A stretch of DNA of 64,000 nt, taken from Herminiimonas contaminans (lineage in GTDB: Bacteria > Pseudomonadota > Gammaproteobacteria > Burkholderiales > Burkholderiaceae_D). Below, piece after piece: positions 44,099 to 53,021 of the stretch. The notes beneath the pieces are model-generated. The model had not been told where the DNA came from and searched no databases. It saw nothing but the letters and a program-made list of their open reading frames with translations. The translations under genes and the position numbers were made by a program. How positions within the stretch are numbered: position 1 is the stretch's first letter; each line of letters begins with the position of its first letter. The stretch lies in assembly GCF_015645465.1 (NCBI RefSeq), contig NZ_JADOEL010000010.1:62001-126000 (forward strand). Direction: 5' to 3'.

Positions 44099-44117
44099 TT
44101 TGCAATTCAGTTGCAAA
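44099..44117 (-). promoter_or_regulatory. Candidate autoregulatory operator of the Fur-family gene
   Basis: TTTGCAA-TTCAG-TTGCAAA is a perfect inverted repeat with a five-base spacer in the 103-nt gap between xerC and the regulator gene. The layout resembles Fur-family operators; the Nur box of Streptomyces, which I recall as TTGCAA-N5-TTGCAA, has the same form. The regulator that binds is inferred. Confidence 0.5.
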
Positions 44118-44159
44118 GTGTCTGCGCTATATCTATGGATGAGTGCTGCTGCAATATGC

Positions 44160-45119
44160 TCAGGCGGGCTTTTTCTTGGCGCGCGGATGGGCTGCATCGT
44201 ATACCTGGGCCAGGCGCTGGAAGTCGAGCGAGGTATAGATTTGCGTGGCCGCGATCGATGCGTGGCCCAGCATTTCCTGTACCGCACGCAGGTCACCGGA
44301 CGATTGCAGTACGTGCGACGCAAAGGAGTGGCGCAAGACGTGCGGATGTACATCAGTCGGCAAACCTATGGCCTGGCCATGTGCTTTCAGCCGTAACTGG
44401 ACCACGCGTGCCGAGACGCGGGTGCCGCGTTCGCTGAGGAAGAGTGGATGCGGGTCCAGTTTGACCAGAGTGTCGCGCACTGCCAGCCATGCTTGCAGCG
44501 CATCCATCGCCGCCTGGCCTATCGGTACGCTGCGCATCTTGTTGCCTTTACCGGTCACCATGACTTCATGCGCATCGAAATCTATCCAGCCCGCCGAGAC
44601 GTAGCGCGCTTCTTGCGCATAACGCAGGTCCAGCCCGACCAGCTCGGAGACGCGGAGACCGCTCGAGTACAGCAATTCAAACATCGCGTGATTGCAGCGC
44701 TGCATCGCGGAGTCGGCGTTTTTGCCTGGCGCAGGTTCGGCTACCAGTCGTACCGCATCATCTGCGGCCAGTGCTTTCGGCAGCGGTTTGCTGCGCTTCG
44801 GTGCCTTGATGCCATCGACTGGATTCGAGGTGATGGCATTTTGCTCGGAGAGCCAATTGAAGAAGCCGCGCCAGGCAGATAGTTTGCGCGCGATGGAGCG
44901 CGCATTCAAACCTTGCGCGTGCAATTGCGCAGCGAATTTACGGATCTGGAAATGGCTGACGCTGGTCAGCGTCGCCTTGCTGTCGCTGGCCGTCGTGAAA
45001 GCGATCAGTTCGAGCAAGTCACGACGGTAGCTGACGGTGGTCAATGCTGCCAGCTGGCGCTGGCTGATCAGGTTATCGAGATAACCGTCAAGGTAAGCCT
45101 GATTGCTGACTAGGCTCAC
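44160..45119 (-). CDS. xerC: Tyrosine recombinase XerC
   Basis: XerC and XerD resolve chromosome dimers at dif. The 319-residue protein starts at GTG 45119 (VSLVSNQAYLDGYLDNL) and ends in ARAKKKPA. It has the N-terminal SAM-like domain (about 1-100) and a catalytic domain with R in LYSSGLRVSELVGL, K in VTGKGNKMRSVPI, HxxR in HVLRHSFASH and the nucleophile tyrosine in TQIYTSLDF. It follows DUF484 by 8 nt. The frame extends upstream but with no similarity. Confidence 0.95.
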   Translation of the reverse strand: MSLVSNQAYLDGYLDNLISQRQLAALTTVSYRRDLLELIAFTTASDSKATLTSVSHFQIRKFAAQLHAQGLNARSIARKLSAWRGFFNWLSEQNAITSNPVDGIKAPKRSKPLPKALAADDAVRLVAEPAPGKNADSAMQRCNHAMFELLYSSGLRVSELVGLDLRYAQEARYVSAGWIDFDAHEVMVTGKGNKMRSVPIGQAAMDALQAWLAVRDTLVKLDPHPLFLSERGTRVSARVVQLRLKAHGQAIGLPTDVHPHVLRHSFASHVLQSSGDLRAVQEMLGHASIAATQIYTSLDFQRLAQVYDAAHPRAKKKPA

Positions 45120-45127
45120 GATGCGAT

Positions 45128-45796
45128 TTAATCGAGCATGCCCGACAAGGCGGCACTGGCAGTCTGGCCAATGTTGGTCAGGAAGTCGGTGGCCATGTCG
45201 GAGGTGAAGCGATGCGGATCGGGCGAGCCGAGTACCAGCAGGCCGAACGCTTCGGTCGCCTCGTCCAGGCGCAATGGCAGTAGTGCAACCGATTGGATCG
45301 CCGGTGCATCTTCCAGCCACGATGCTGCTTCAAAGTCGTTGTTGCTGCCACAGAAAGGGGTGGTCAGGCCGTTGGCAAACAGGTGTGAGTCAGCGGAAAC
45401 CGGTGCCGCAAACCATGTGTGTGCATATGCTTCCGATACACCCCACAGGCGCAGCGTGACGTGCGGTACCGAGAATGCGCTTTGTAAGCCGGTGGTCAGC
45501 GTGTGCGGCAGATCGACGTCATTACGTGCCTGCAACAGCGCGCGCGTCCAGGTGTGAAACTTATGTGTGATCTGGTCGTTTTCCTGGCCTATGCGCATCA
45601 GTTCGGCGAGGCGCAGTTCCATGACCTTGAGCTTTTCACGCAAGACGTCCATTTGGCGTTCTTGCAGCGACAGGGTGCGGCCACCGAGTGCGCTCGATAA
45701 TTTAACTCTGGACAATAACTCGGCATGTTCTTCAAAGAATTGCGGGTTATCCAGCAAATAATCGGCAACGGTATTGGAGTCCAGTGGAGAAGTCAT
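45128..45796 (-). CDS. DUF484 GAF-like protein
   Basis: A 222-residue protein of the DUF484 family (YigA), with the N-terminal NTVADYLLDNPQFFEEHAELL motif, a short coiled coil (about 45-65) and a GAF-like core (about 85-220; LGSPDPHRFTSDMATDFLTNIGQTASAAL). DUF484 genes lie between dapF and xerC across proteobacteria. Function is unknown. The same order is kept here. Confidence 0.88.
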   Translation of the reverse strand: MTSPLDSNTVADYLLDNPQFFEEHAELLSRVKLSSALGGRTLSLQERQMDVLREKLKVMELRLAELMRIGQENDQITHKFHTWTRALLQARNDVDLPHTLTTGLQSAFSVPHVTLRLWGVSEAYAHTWFAAPVSADSHLFANGLTTPFCGSNNDFEAASWLEDAPAIQSVALLPLRLDEATEAFGLLVLGSPDPHRFTSDMATDFLTNIGQTASAALSGMLD

Positions 45797-45912
45797 TTGT
45801 CGTGTCTGTGAGTGTAGTTAGAAAGCGCGTCACCTGTGCGACGCGGCCTTGCTTTAATTGGCAATGATTTTAACCGACAACCGGGCGCGGAAAACAATTC
45901 CGCGCAGTGTCC

Positions 45913-46764
45913 TTAAATCTCGATTTCGCCTTCGAATACGGTGACGGCCGGGCCGGTCATCATGACTGGTGCATCATGGCCACCCCAGGCGATGACTAAT
46001 TCGCCGCCGCGGGTTTGTACTTTGACTGGCGATGCCAGCAAGCCACGGCGGATGCCGGCGACGACAGCAGCGCAGGCACCGGTACCGCAAGCCAGGGTTT
46101 CACCTGCGCCGCGTTCGAATACGCGCAATTTAATGTGATGCTGATCCAGGACTTGCATGAAGCCGGCATTGACGCGTTTCGGGAAGCGCGGATGGTGTTC
46201 TATCAGTACGCCGTCTTCGCGCACCGGTGCTGTCTCGACGTCAGCCACGACTTGCACCGCATGCGGATTGCCCATCGATACGACGGAGATCCAGATGGTC
46301 TCACCTTTGACATCCAGCGGCCATAAGTTGTCTTCACCTTCAGCTTTGCAGAGCAAATCAGTCGTGTCGAACGGTACTTCTTCCGGCGTCAGGATGGGTG
46401 CGCCCATGTCTACCGTGATTTGGCCGTTCGCTTCGAGGCGAGGTTCGATGATGCCCGACATGGTTTCGACCTTGATCGAGTGTTTGTCGGTGAGTTTTTT
46501 GTCGGTAACAAAGCGGACGAACGCGCGTGCACCGTTGCCGCATTGCTCGACTTCGCCGCCGTCGGCGTTATAGATGCGATAGCGGAAGTCGACACCGGCT
46601 GCTTGCGGTTTTTCGACTACCAGCATTTGATCAGCACCGACGCCAAAACGGCGATCCGCCAGGTATTGCCATTGCGCTGGAGTGAAATCGATCGCCTGAT
46701 TGATTGCATCAATCACGACGAAATCGTTACCTGCGCCATGCATTTTTGTGAATTTGAGTTTCAT
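45913..46764 (-). CDS. dapF: Diaminopimelate epimerase
   Basis: DapF converts LL- to meso-diaminopimelate for lysine and peptidoglycan. The 283-residue protein has both catalytic cysteines, in [16 protein letters not shown] and [13 protein letters not shown], and the start [19 protein letters not shown]. Normal length. It lies downstream of the acyltransferase pair and upstream of DUF484 and xerC. Confidence 0.96.
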   Translation of the reverse strand: MKLKFTKMHGAGNDFVVIDAINQAIDFTPAQWQYLADRRFGVGADQMLVVEKPQAAGVDFRYRIYNADGGEVEQCGNGARAFVRFVTDKKLTDKHSIKVETMSGIIEPRLEANGQITVDMGAPILTPEEVPFDTTDLLCKAEGEDNLWPLDVKGETIWISVVSMGNPHAVQVVADVETAPVREDGVLIEHHPRFPKRVNAGFMQVLDQHHIKLRVFERGAGETLACGTGACAAVVAGIRRGLLASPVKVQTRGGELVIAWGGHDAPVMMTGPAVTVFEGEIEI

Positions 46765-46812
46765 ATTGCGATTATAGCCGTGGCAGGCAAGTGCGTACTG
46801 CCTGCATGAGTT

Positions 46813-47712
46813 CTAGTAAGCAGGCGGTGCTTCGTCGGTATTGTTGTTGGCGTAGAAGCTGGGTTCGCCAACCGGGCGCGTCTTGAAGCGCTTGTGGGTC
46901 CAGAAATATTCCGATGGCGTTTCGCGTGCGCGCTCTTCGATGAAGGCGTTCATGTAGCGGGTCGCTGCGGTAATGTCGTCGCCCGGATAGTTTTCCCATG
47001 CCGGATAGAAAGTCACTTTCCAGCCACGGTAGCCGGGAAGATAGGTCGCTATGACCGGGATGACTTTGGCATTGGTCGCGGCAGCAATGCGTGCTGGTGC
47101 GGTCAGTGTGGCAGCTGGGACGCCGAAGAACGGTACGAATTCAGCATCCTTTTCACCAAAATCCATATCCGGCAACATGAAGAAGGGCAGGCCATCGCGC
47201 ATGGCGCGGATGATGGGCTTGATGCCGTCATTACGGGAAAACAGTTTGACCGGACGGAAGCGTGAGCGTCCTTTGCGCAAGACTTCATCGAAGACCGGAT
47301 TCAGTTGCTGTGTATAAATGGAGCACAGCGACGATTCCAGCATCACGGCGACACCGGCCACATCCAGGCTGACAAAGTGTGGGCACAGCAGAATAGTCGG
47401 GCTGGCCTTGATGGCTTCCACAGGTACGCCTGGTTCCACTACGATTAATCTACGCAAACGTGCTTCCGAACCCCACCACAGGATGCCGCGTTCCAGCACG
47501 CTGCGGGCATAGTTCTGGAAGTGCTTTCTCGCGATCGCTTCACGCTCCTGTTCCGACTTTTCGGGGAAGCACAGGGCAAGGTTGATCAGGGTAATGCGAC
47601 GGCGTGATTTTTTGTAGGCGTACAGCAAATTGCCTATGACTTCGCCCAGGCGCGCTATGACAGGCAGTGGTAGCCAGTGCAGGCACCACATCAGGGCAAC
47701 GAGGAATCTCAT
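46813..47712 (-). CDS. LpxL/HtrB-type lauroyl acyltransferase
   Basis: A 299-residue lysophospholipid-type acyltransferase from ATG 47712, with an N-terminal membrane helix (about 1-20) and the catalytic H-x4-D in LCPHFVSLDVAG. Also seen are SIYTQQLNPVFDEVLRKGRSRF and FMLPDMDFGEKDAEFVPFFGVPAATL. It probably adds a secondary acyl chain to lipid A. It overlaps the upstream paralogue by 4 nt (ATGA). Which of the pair is LpxL or LpxM cannot be decided. Confidence 0.88.
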   Translation of the reverse strand: MRFLVALMWCLHWLPLPVIARLGEVIGNLLYAYKKSRRRITLINLALCFPEKSEQEREAIARKHFQNYARSVLERGILWWGSEARLRRLIVVEPGVPVEAIKASPTILLCPHFVSLDVAGVAVMLESSLCSIYTQQLNPVFDEVLRKGRSRFRPVKLFSRNDGIKPIIRAMRDGLPFFMLPDMDFGEKDAEFVPFFGVPAATLTAPARIAAATNAKVIPVIATYLPGYRGWKVTFYPAWENYPGDDITAATRYMNAFIEERARETPSEYFWTHKRFKTRPVGEPSFYANNNTDEAPPAY

Positions 47713-48578
47713 GAAGTACTTCCGCTCTCGGTTGTTTCGGCGCGTTGCGGTGCTGCGACGCCAGCCGGGATTTTGTAATGGTTGTAGCTCCAGAAGTATT
47801 GCTCCGGGCACAGTGCGATTAATTGCTCCATCGCGGCATTGATGGCGCGCACCTGTGCTTCCAGTGGTAAACCTTCGGGGATGCTGAATTGTTGCAGGTG
47901 CAGGACATAGCCCTGGCCATAAGGACGACGCTCGGCAAATGCGAGGATCATGGCGGCCCCCGTCATTTCCAGCATTTTGGCTGGCAGGGTCATGGTGTAA
48001 GCCGGTTTGCCGAAGAAGTCAGCCCAGACGCCTTCACCGTTTTGCGGAACCTGGTCCGGCAGCAATCCTATAGCACCATTGCGCTTCAGTACTTTAAATA
48101 AGGTGCGTACGCCACTCAGGTTGGCGGGGGCCAGTGACAGGTTGTGACGCGCACGTGCACCTTCTATCAGTGGTTTTAAAGCTTCCTGCCGTGGTGGTCT
48201 ATACAGCACGGTAATTGGCAACTGGGCAGCGGCAACCTGTGCCGAAATTTCAAAACAACCAAGATGGGGTGTCAGAAAGATGATGCCTTTACCGGCAGCG
48301 GCGGCCTGCTCAACGATATCCCAGTTCTCGATACGGATGGAGCGCAGGACGCGCTCCGGCGACGCGCACCAGATGAAGGGTAGCTCCAGCATGTTTTTGC
48401 CTGCTTCGCCGACCGCTTTCGACAAATGCTGGTCAAAACCTGCCAGCTTGATATTTTCCTTGAGGCGGCGGCGGTATGAACCGGATGCCAGATAGACCGC
48501 CCAGCCGATCACAAGCCCGATCGCATGCAGTAGCGGCAAGGGCAGGAAGGACAGCAGGCGGAAGAGGAAAACAAGCAT
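47709..48578 (-). CDS. LpxL/LpxM-type lipid A acyltransferase
   Basis: A 289-residue paralogue of the next gene, with an N-terminal membrane helix and the catalytic H-x4-E in FLTPHLGCFEISAQ. Further motifs are YRPPRQEALKPLIEGARAR and LLPDQVPQNGEGVWADFFGKPAYTMTLPAKML. It should transfer an acyl chain to a Kdo-lipid A precursor in the inner membrane. Together with its neighbour it forms a two-gene operon divergent from metK. Confidence 0.88.
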   Translation of the reverse strand: MLVFLFRLLSFLPLPLLHAIGLVIGWAVYLASGSYRRRLKENIKLAGFDQHLSKAVGEAGKNMLELPFIWCASPERVLRSIRIENWDIVEQAAAAGKGIIFLTPHLGCFEISAQVAAAQLPITVLYRPPRQEALKPLIEGARARHNLSLAPANLSGVRTLFKVLKRNGAIGLLPDQVPQNGEGVWADFFGKPAYTMTLPAKMLEMTGAAMILAFAERRPYGQGYVLHLQQFSIPEGLPLEAQVRAINAAMEQLIALCPEQYFWSYNHYKIPAGVAAPQRAETTESGSTS

Positions 48579-48657
48579 GCGGGTCGTGCATCGTGCTCTT
48601 ATAACAAGAGTCTTTGCCGATTTTTTTCAAGAGGCGTAAAATAGCACAAAGTAGCAA

Positions 48658-48771
48658 CCGCCGAGTTAATGACAACTTGCGAGGCGGTATATAAATTTCG
48701 CTAAAGCGTCGCAGGTTCATTAGGTTGACCGCGACATCAAGCCAACTTAAATAAGTGTACTAAGGAACCTG
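48658..48771 (+). promoter_or_regulatory. Potentially structured metK leader
   Basis: The 116 nt before metK can form CCGCC/GGCGG (48658-48662 with 48683-48687, plus inner AGTT/AACT). CAGGTTC (48712-48718) can pair with GAACCTG (48765-48771), overlapping the end of the AAGGA ribosome binding site (48762-48766). This could make translation start conditional. It does not match any SAM riboswitch class I know. Confidence 0.4.
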
Positions 48772-48773
48772 TA

Positions 48774-49937
48774 ATGGCAAATGAATACCTGTTTACCTCT
48801 GAATCCGTCTCCGAAGGCCATCCGGACAAAGTAGCGGATCAAATCTCCGACGCGATCCTCGACGCAATTTTCCAGCAAGATCCAAAAGCACGCGTTGCTG
48901 CAGAAACACTGTGCAACACTGGTCTGGTTGTCCTGGCCGGTGAAATCACCACCTTCGCTAACGTCGACTACATCGAAGTCGCGCGTCAAACCATCAAACG
49001 CATCGGTTACGACAACGCTGATTACGGTATTGACTACAAGAGCTGTGCCGTGCTGGTCGCATACGACAAGCAATCACCGGACATCGCGCAAGGCGTGGAT
49101 GAAGGTGCAGGTATTGATCTCGACCAGGGTGCTGGTGACCAGGGGCTGATGTTTGGTTACGCTTGTAATGAAACCCCGGAACTGATGCCTGCTGCGATTC
49201 ACTACGCGCACCGCATCGTTGAGCGTCAATCCGAATTGCGCAAAGATGGTCGCCTGCCTTGGTTGCGTCCGGATGCCAAATCGCAAGTTACACTGCGTTA
49301 TGTTGACGGTCGTCCTGTTTCCATCGACACCATCGTGTTGTCGACCCAGCATGCGCCGGAAATGCAGCACAAAGACATCGAAGAAGCGGTCATCGAAAGC
49401 ATCATCAAACCAGTCGTACCAGCAGAATGGCTGAAAGACACACGTTTCCTGGTGAACCCGACAGGTCGTTTCGTCATCGGCGGCCCGCAAGGCGATTGCG
49501 GCCTGACCGGTCGCAAGATCATTGTTGACACCTACGGTGGCGCAGCGCCACACGGTGGCGGTGCATTCTCCGGTAAAGATCCATCGAAAGTGGATCGTTC
49601 CGCCGCATACGCAGGTCGTTACGTAGCGAAAAACATCGTTGCAGCTGGCCTGGCTGAACGTGCACAAATCCAGATTTCGTACGCAATCGGCGTGGCGAAA
49701 CCGACTTCGGTCATGGTCACCACTTTCGGTACCGGCAAAATCAGCGATGAAAAAATCGCTCAATTGGTGCAGGAACACTTTGACCTGCGTCCAAAAGGCA
49801 TCGTGCAAATGCTGGATCTGCTGCGTCCTATCTATCAAAAAACTGCAGCGTACGGTCACTTCGGTCGTGAAGAGCCAGAGTTCAGCTGGGAACGTACTGA
49901 CAAAGCCGCAGCGCTGCGCGCAGCAGCCGGTTTGTAA
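48774..49937 (+). CDS. metK: S-adenosylmethionine synthetase
   Basis: MetK makes SAM from methionine and ATP. The 387-residue protein has the [21 protein letters not shown] start, the [12 protein letters not shown] loop, the DxGxTGRK stretch [17 protein letters not shown], and [19 protein letters not shown]. It is monocistronic with its own terminator and starts seven nt after AAGGA. With ahcY and metF nearby it completes the methyl cycle. Confidence 0.97.
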   Translation: MANEYLFTSESVSEGHPDKVADQISDAILDAIFQQDPKARVAAETLCNTGLVVLAGEITTFANVDYIEVARQTIKRIGYDNADYGIDYKSCAVLVAYDKQSPDIAQGVDEGAGIDLDQGAGDQGLMFGYACNETPELMPAAIHYAHRIVERQSELRKDGRLPWLRPDAKSQVTLRYVDGRPVSIDTIVLSTQHAPEMQHKDIEEAVIESIIKPVVPAEWLKDTRFLVNPTGRFVIGGPQGDCGLTGRKIIVDTYGGAAPHGGGAFSGKDPSKVDRSAAYAGRYVAKNIVAAGLAERAQIQISYAIGVAKPTSVMVTTFGTGKISDEKIAQLVQEHFDLRPKGIVQMLDLLRPIYQKTAAYGHFGREEPEFSWERTDKAAALRAAAGL

Positions 49938-49960
49938 TAATTAGTCTGTAGTGTTGTTCG

Positions 49961-50005
49961 ATGGTCGGATAGAATTCTGCAAAGAATTAATCCGACCATT
50001 TTTGT
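49961..50005 (+). terminator. Rho-independent terminator of metK
   Basis: ATGGTCGGAT (49961-49970) pairs with ATCCGACCAT (49990-49999), and an inner AATTC/GAATT extends the hairpin; TTTTTG follows. It lies 24 nt after the metK stop. Confidence 0.9.
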
Positions 50006-50019
50006 TTTCAGAGGCGCTG

Positions 50020-50967
50020 ATGCATATCGCACCCCTAGCCAGGCACATCCTCCGTATCTCCCTCTTGCTCCCGCTCTTTGTCGGGTTCAGCCTGCCTGCC
50101 AGTGCCAGCAATGCTTCCGCTACTATTACTCCGCCGGCACATCCTGCTGACTGGTGCAAACGCCTGGTCGTACGCATGCCGGGTGTATCCAACGCGATGT
50201 GCATGCAGAGTGAGTTGTTGCCTACAGGTGTCAATTCGCTGCAGGGTTTCCCCTTGTTGGCGCGCCAGATCCCGGCAAAAAAGACCAAACGAAATCAAGC
50301 GCCATTGCGCGTGCTGCTGATGGGGGGTATCCACGGTGATGAGCTGACCTCGGTTTCGGTGGTATTCCGCTGGTTGCAATGGATGCCGACTGCGGCCGCA
50401 CAGCAATTTGACTGGAGCGTAGTGCCGGTGGTGAATCCGGATGGTTTCCTGGCGCCCAAGGCCAAGCGTGTGAATGCGAATGGTGTGGATTTGAACCGTA
50501 ATTTCCCGACCCCAGGCTGGCAGCAGGATGCACCGCGCTACTGGGCGAATCGGACCAAAAAGGACCCGCGTCGTTTCCCCGGTTCTGCCCCTTTGTCCGA
50601 GCCTGAAAGCAAATGGGTGCACGATGAAATGCTGCGCTTCCGGCCAGACGTTATTATTTCCGTCCATGCACCGTTTGGCGTGCTGGATTTTGATGGCCCG
50701 GCGCAACCGCCGCGCCGTTTTGGCCGTTTGTTGCTGAACCGGGTCGGTGTTTATCCGGGCTCGCTGGGAAATTACAGCGGGGTGCATAAAAATGTGCCGG
50801 TAATCACCATCGAGTTGCCGAATGCACAAAAAATGCCATCAGATGCCGAAGTGAAGCGCATCTGGCTCGATATGTTGCGCTGGATCACTGAAAACGTGGA
50901 ATCCCAGTCGGAGCTGGCCAAGGTCCATTCGGTATCCCTGCCTAGCTCAGAGCCATTGAAGAAATAA
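50020..50967 (+). CDS. M14-family zinc carboxypeptidase, periplasmic
   Basis: A 315-residue protein from ATG 50020, with a signal peptide (about 1-29, ending ASA). The M14 zinc ligands are in MGGIHGDELTSV (HxxE) and the third in IISVHAPFG; VDLNRNFPTPGW is the arginine-containing substrate motif, and the catalytic glutamate lies in PVITIELPNA. It resembles murein peptide amidase A (MpaA) but is exported. It probably cleaves cell-wall peptides. It starts 15 nt after the metK terminator. Confidence 0.85.
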   Translation: MHIAPLARHILRISLLLPLFVGFSLPASASNASATITPPAHPADWCKRLVVRMPGVSNAMCMQSELLPTGVNSLQGFPLLARQIPAKKTKRNQAPLRVLLMGGIHGDELTSVSVVFRWLQWMPTAAAQQFDWSVVPVVNPDGFLAPKAKRVNANGVDLNRNFPTPGWQQDAPRYWANRTKKDPRRFPGSAPLSEPESKWVHDEMLRFRPDVIISVHAPFGVLDFDGPAQPPRRFGRLLLNRVGVYPGSLGNYSGVHKNVPVITIELPNAQKMPSDAEVKRIWLDMLRWITENVESQSELAKVHSVSLPSSEPLKK

Positions 50968-51023
50968 CAATCGTTAGCGGCCTGAGGTGGTCGCGCGCGT
51001 TTTTTTCGATTAAAATGGCACCC

Positions 51024-51096
51024 GCATCAAGGAGCGTTGCGACAGGTCGTTCGATCTGCCAGGCTTGATGCGGTCAGTACCTGCAACCGCGCTCAC
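51024..51096 (+). promoter_or_regulatory. S-adenosylhomocysteine (SAH) riboswitch
   Basis: P1 is GCATCAAG (51024-51031)/CTTGATGC (51064-51071). The core GGAGCGTTGCGAC, then GCCAGGCTTGATGC, then GCAACCGCGCTCACG matches the SAH riboswitch consensus, with the pseudoknot GAGCG (51032-51036)/CGCTC (51090-51094). It lies 31 nt before ahcY. SAH binding should turn on ahcY expression. A TAAAAT box lies near 51011. Confidence 0.93.
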
Positions 51097-51127
51097 GTTT
51101 CTTTTTTTCTAACGAAAGGAGGGCGTG

Positions 51128-52567
51128 ATGAACGCCGCAGTAATGACTTCCTCTACCAATTTTTCCGATTACGTTATCGCCGATCTGTCCTTGTCCGCTT
51201 GGGGCGACAAGGAAATCTGTATTGCTGAAACCGAAATGCCAGGCCTGATGGCCATCCGCGAAGAATTCGCGGCAGCGCAACCGTTGAAGGGCGCACGCAT
51301 CACCGGATCCATCCACATGACGATCCAGACCGCAGTACTGATCCAGACGCTGGAAGCGCTGGGTGCAAAAGTACGCTGGGCATCGTGCAATATCTATTCG
51401 ACACAAGATCATGCAGCTGCAGCAATCGCTGCCGCTGGTACCCCAGTATTCGCAGTCAAAGGCGAAACACTGGACGACTACTGGGAATACACCCACCGCA
51501 TTTTCGAATGGCCGAACGACGACAAAGGTGCGCCGGTTTATTCGAACATGATTCTCGACGATGGTGGCGACGCAACCTTGTTGCTGCATCTCGGTACCCG
51601 TGCTGAAAAAGACGCATCGGTATTGAACAACCCAGGTTCGGAAGAAGAAATCTGCTTGTTCAATTCGATCAAAAAACACCTGGCTGTAGACGCGACCTGG
51701 TACTCGAAACGCCTGCCGCAAATCCTCGGCGTGACGGAAGAAACCACCACCGGCGTGCATCGTTTGTACCAAATGCACAAGGAAGGCAAACTGGCTTTCC
51801 CGGCTATCAACGTTAACGACTCCGTTACCAAATCCAAGTTCGACAACCTGTACGGCTGCCGCGAATCGCTGGTAGACGGTATCAAGCGCGCGACCGACGT
51901 CATGATCGCCGGCAAGATCGCTGTCATCGCTGGTTATGGTGACGTCGGCAAAGGTTCGGCACAAGCGATGCGTGCCCTGTCCGCGCAAGTATGGGTAACT
52001 GAAATCGATCCTATCTGTGCATTGCAGGCAGCGATGGAAGGTTATCGCGTCGTGACCATGGAATACGCGGCAGAACACGGCGACATCTTCGTTACCTGTA
52101 CCGGTAACTACCACGTGATCACCCACGAGCACATGAAGAAGATGAAAGACCAGGCGATTGTCTGCAACATCGGTCACTTCGACAATGAAATCGAAGTCGC
52201 TGCGTTGAAACAATACACATGGGAAAACATCAAGCCGCAAGTCGACCACATCATCTTCCCTGACGGCAAACGCATCATCTTGCTGGCTGAAGGTCGCCTG
52301 GTTAACCTCGGTTGCGGTACCGGTCACCCATCGTATGTGATGAGCTCGTCGTTCGCGAACCAAACGATTGCACAAATCGAACTGTACGCAAACACCAAAA
52401 ACTACCCGGTCGGTGTCTATACCCTGCCTAAACATCTGGATGAAAAAGTCGCACGCCTGCAATTGAAGAAACTCAATGCACAGTTGACGACTCTGACCAC
52501 AGAACAGGCTAACTACATCGGCGTACAGCAAGCGGGCCCTTACAAGCCAGAGCACTATCGCTACTAA
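51128..52567 (+). CDS. ahcY: Adenosylhomocysteinase
   Basis: AhcY hydrolyses SAH to adenosine and homocysteine, relieving product inhibition of methyltransferases. The 479-residue protein has the NAD-binding [15 protein letters not shown], the substrate-site [13 protein letters not shown], the [13 protein letters not shown] stretch and the C-terminal KPEHYRY signature. ATG 51128 follows AAAGGAGGG; an in-frame GTG is just before it. It heads an operon with PF04020 and metF under the SAH riboswitch. Confidence 0.97.
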   Translation: MNAAVMTSSTNFSDYVIADLSLSAWGDKEICIAETEMPGLMAIREEFAAAQPLKGARITGSIHMTIQTAVLIQTLEALGAKVRWASCNIYSTQDHAAAAIAAAGTPVFAVKGETLDDYWEYTHRIFEWPNDDKGAPVYSNMILDDGGDATLLLHLGTRAEKDASVLNNPGSEEEICLFNSIKKHLAVDATWYSKRLPQILGVTEETTTGVHRLYQMHKEGKLAFPAINVNDSVTKSKFDNLYGCRESLVDGIKRATDVMIAGKIAVIAGYGDVGKGSAQAMRALSAQVWVTEIDPICALQAAMEGYRVVTMEYAAEHGDIFVTCTGNYHVITHEHMKKMKDQAIVCNIGHFDNEIEVAALKQYTWENIKPQVDHIIFPDGKRIILLAEGRLVNLGCGTGHPSYVMSSSFANQTIAQIELYANTKNYPVGVYTLPKHLDEKVARLQLKKLNAQLTTLTTEQANYIGVQQAGPYKPEHYRY

Positions 52568-52610
52568 GCACTTGCAGTAGTAGGTTATAGTCGTTCAGTG
52601 TTTTGCCTGA

Positions 52611-52637
52611 GCTGCCCCATAGCGTATATGGGGCAGC
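52611..52637 (+). other. Strong stem-loop between ahcY and the PF04020 gene
   Basis: GCTGCCCCATA (52611-52621) and TATGGGGCAGC (52627-52637) form a perfect 11-bp stem with a 5-nt loop. No T run follows, so it may be an mRNA processing or partial attenuation hairpin that sets ahcY and metF at different levels. Confidence 0.7.
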
Positions 52638-52676
52638 GATTTCCTGACGTTCAGTACTGAAAAAAGGAGAAATCGT

Positions 52677-53021
52677 ATGCGCATCATCCTCATCTGGGCA
52701 ATCAATGCAGCGGCACTTTTTGCGCTTCCCTTTCTGATGTCATCCATCAGGGTCGATAGTGTCGGCACGGCCATCATCGCTGCCCTGATACTGGGCCTGG
52801 TGAATACCCTGATACGTCCGATACTGGTGTTGCTGACCTTGCCTGTCACCTTGCTGACACTGGGCTTGTTCATCTTCGTCATCAACGGTCTGATGTTCTG
52901 GGCGGTCTCGCAACTGGTAGGTGGTTTCCATGTCGCTGGTTTCTGGTCGGCGGTAGGCGGAGCGATCCTGTACAGCATTATTTCGTGGATATTGTCCGCG
53001 CTTTTACTACAAGAAAAATGA
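52677..53021 (+). CDS. PF04020 (phage-holin-like) membrane protein
   Basis: A 114-residue protein with about four membrane spans and the family features INAAALFALPFLMSSIRV, ALILGLVNTLIRPIL and LTLPVTLLTLGLFIFVINGLMFWAVSQLVGGFHV. The role of this family is unknown. It is placed between ahcY and metF in many betaproteobacteria and here overlaps metF (ATGA). A link to methionine/SAM metabolism is only positional. Confidence 0.87.
   Translation: MRIILIWAINAAALFALPFLMSSIRVDSVGTAIIAALILGLVNTLIRPILVLLTLPVTLLTLGLFIFVINGLMFWAVSQLVGGFHVAGFWSAVGGAILYSIISWILSALLLQEK

Noticed and set aside
44099-44117. The TTGCAA repeat as a nickel (Nur) operator
   Set aside because: The sequence resembles the Streptomyces Nur box, but the linked genes (COG0523, ZnuD-like, DUF3299) point to zinc; the resemblance is noted rather than used as an assignment.
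46765-46830. GCAGGCA/TGCCTGC stem after the acyltransferase gene as a terminator
   Set aside because: The stem is only 7 bp with a 9-nt loop and no T run on either strand; dapF follows closely and is probably cotranscribed.
48658-48773. A known SAM riboswitch upstream of metK
   Set aside because: None of the conserved cores of SAM-I, SAM-II, SAM-IV/V or SAM/SAH classes could be recognised, so only an unassigned structured leader is reported.
51074-52555. A very long open frame antisense to ahcY, and similar long antisense frames over lipA, metK and dksA
   Set aside because: They have no ribosome binding sites, no recognisable domains and implausible composition (rich in Cys, Phe, Arg). They arise because rare stop-forming codons are avoided in the strongly biased sense genes.
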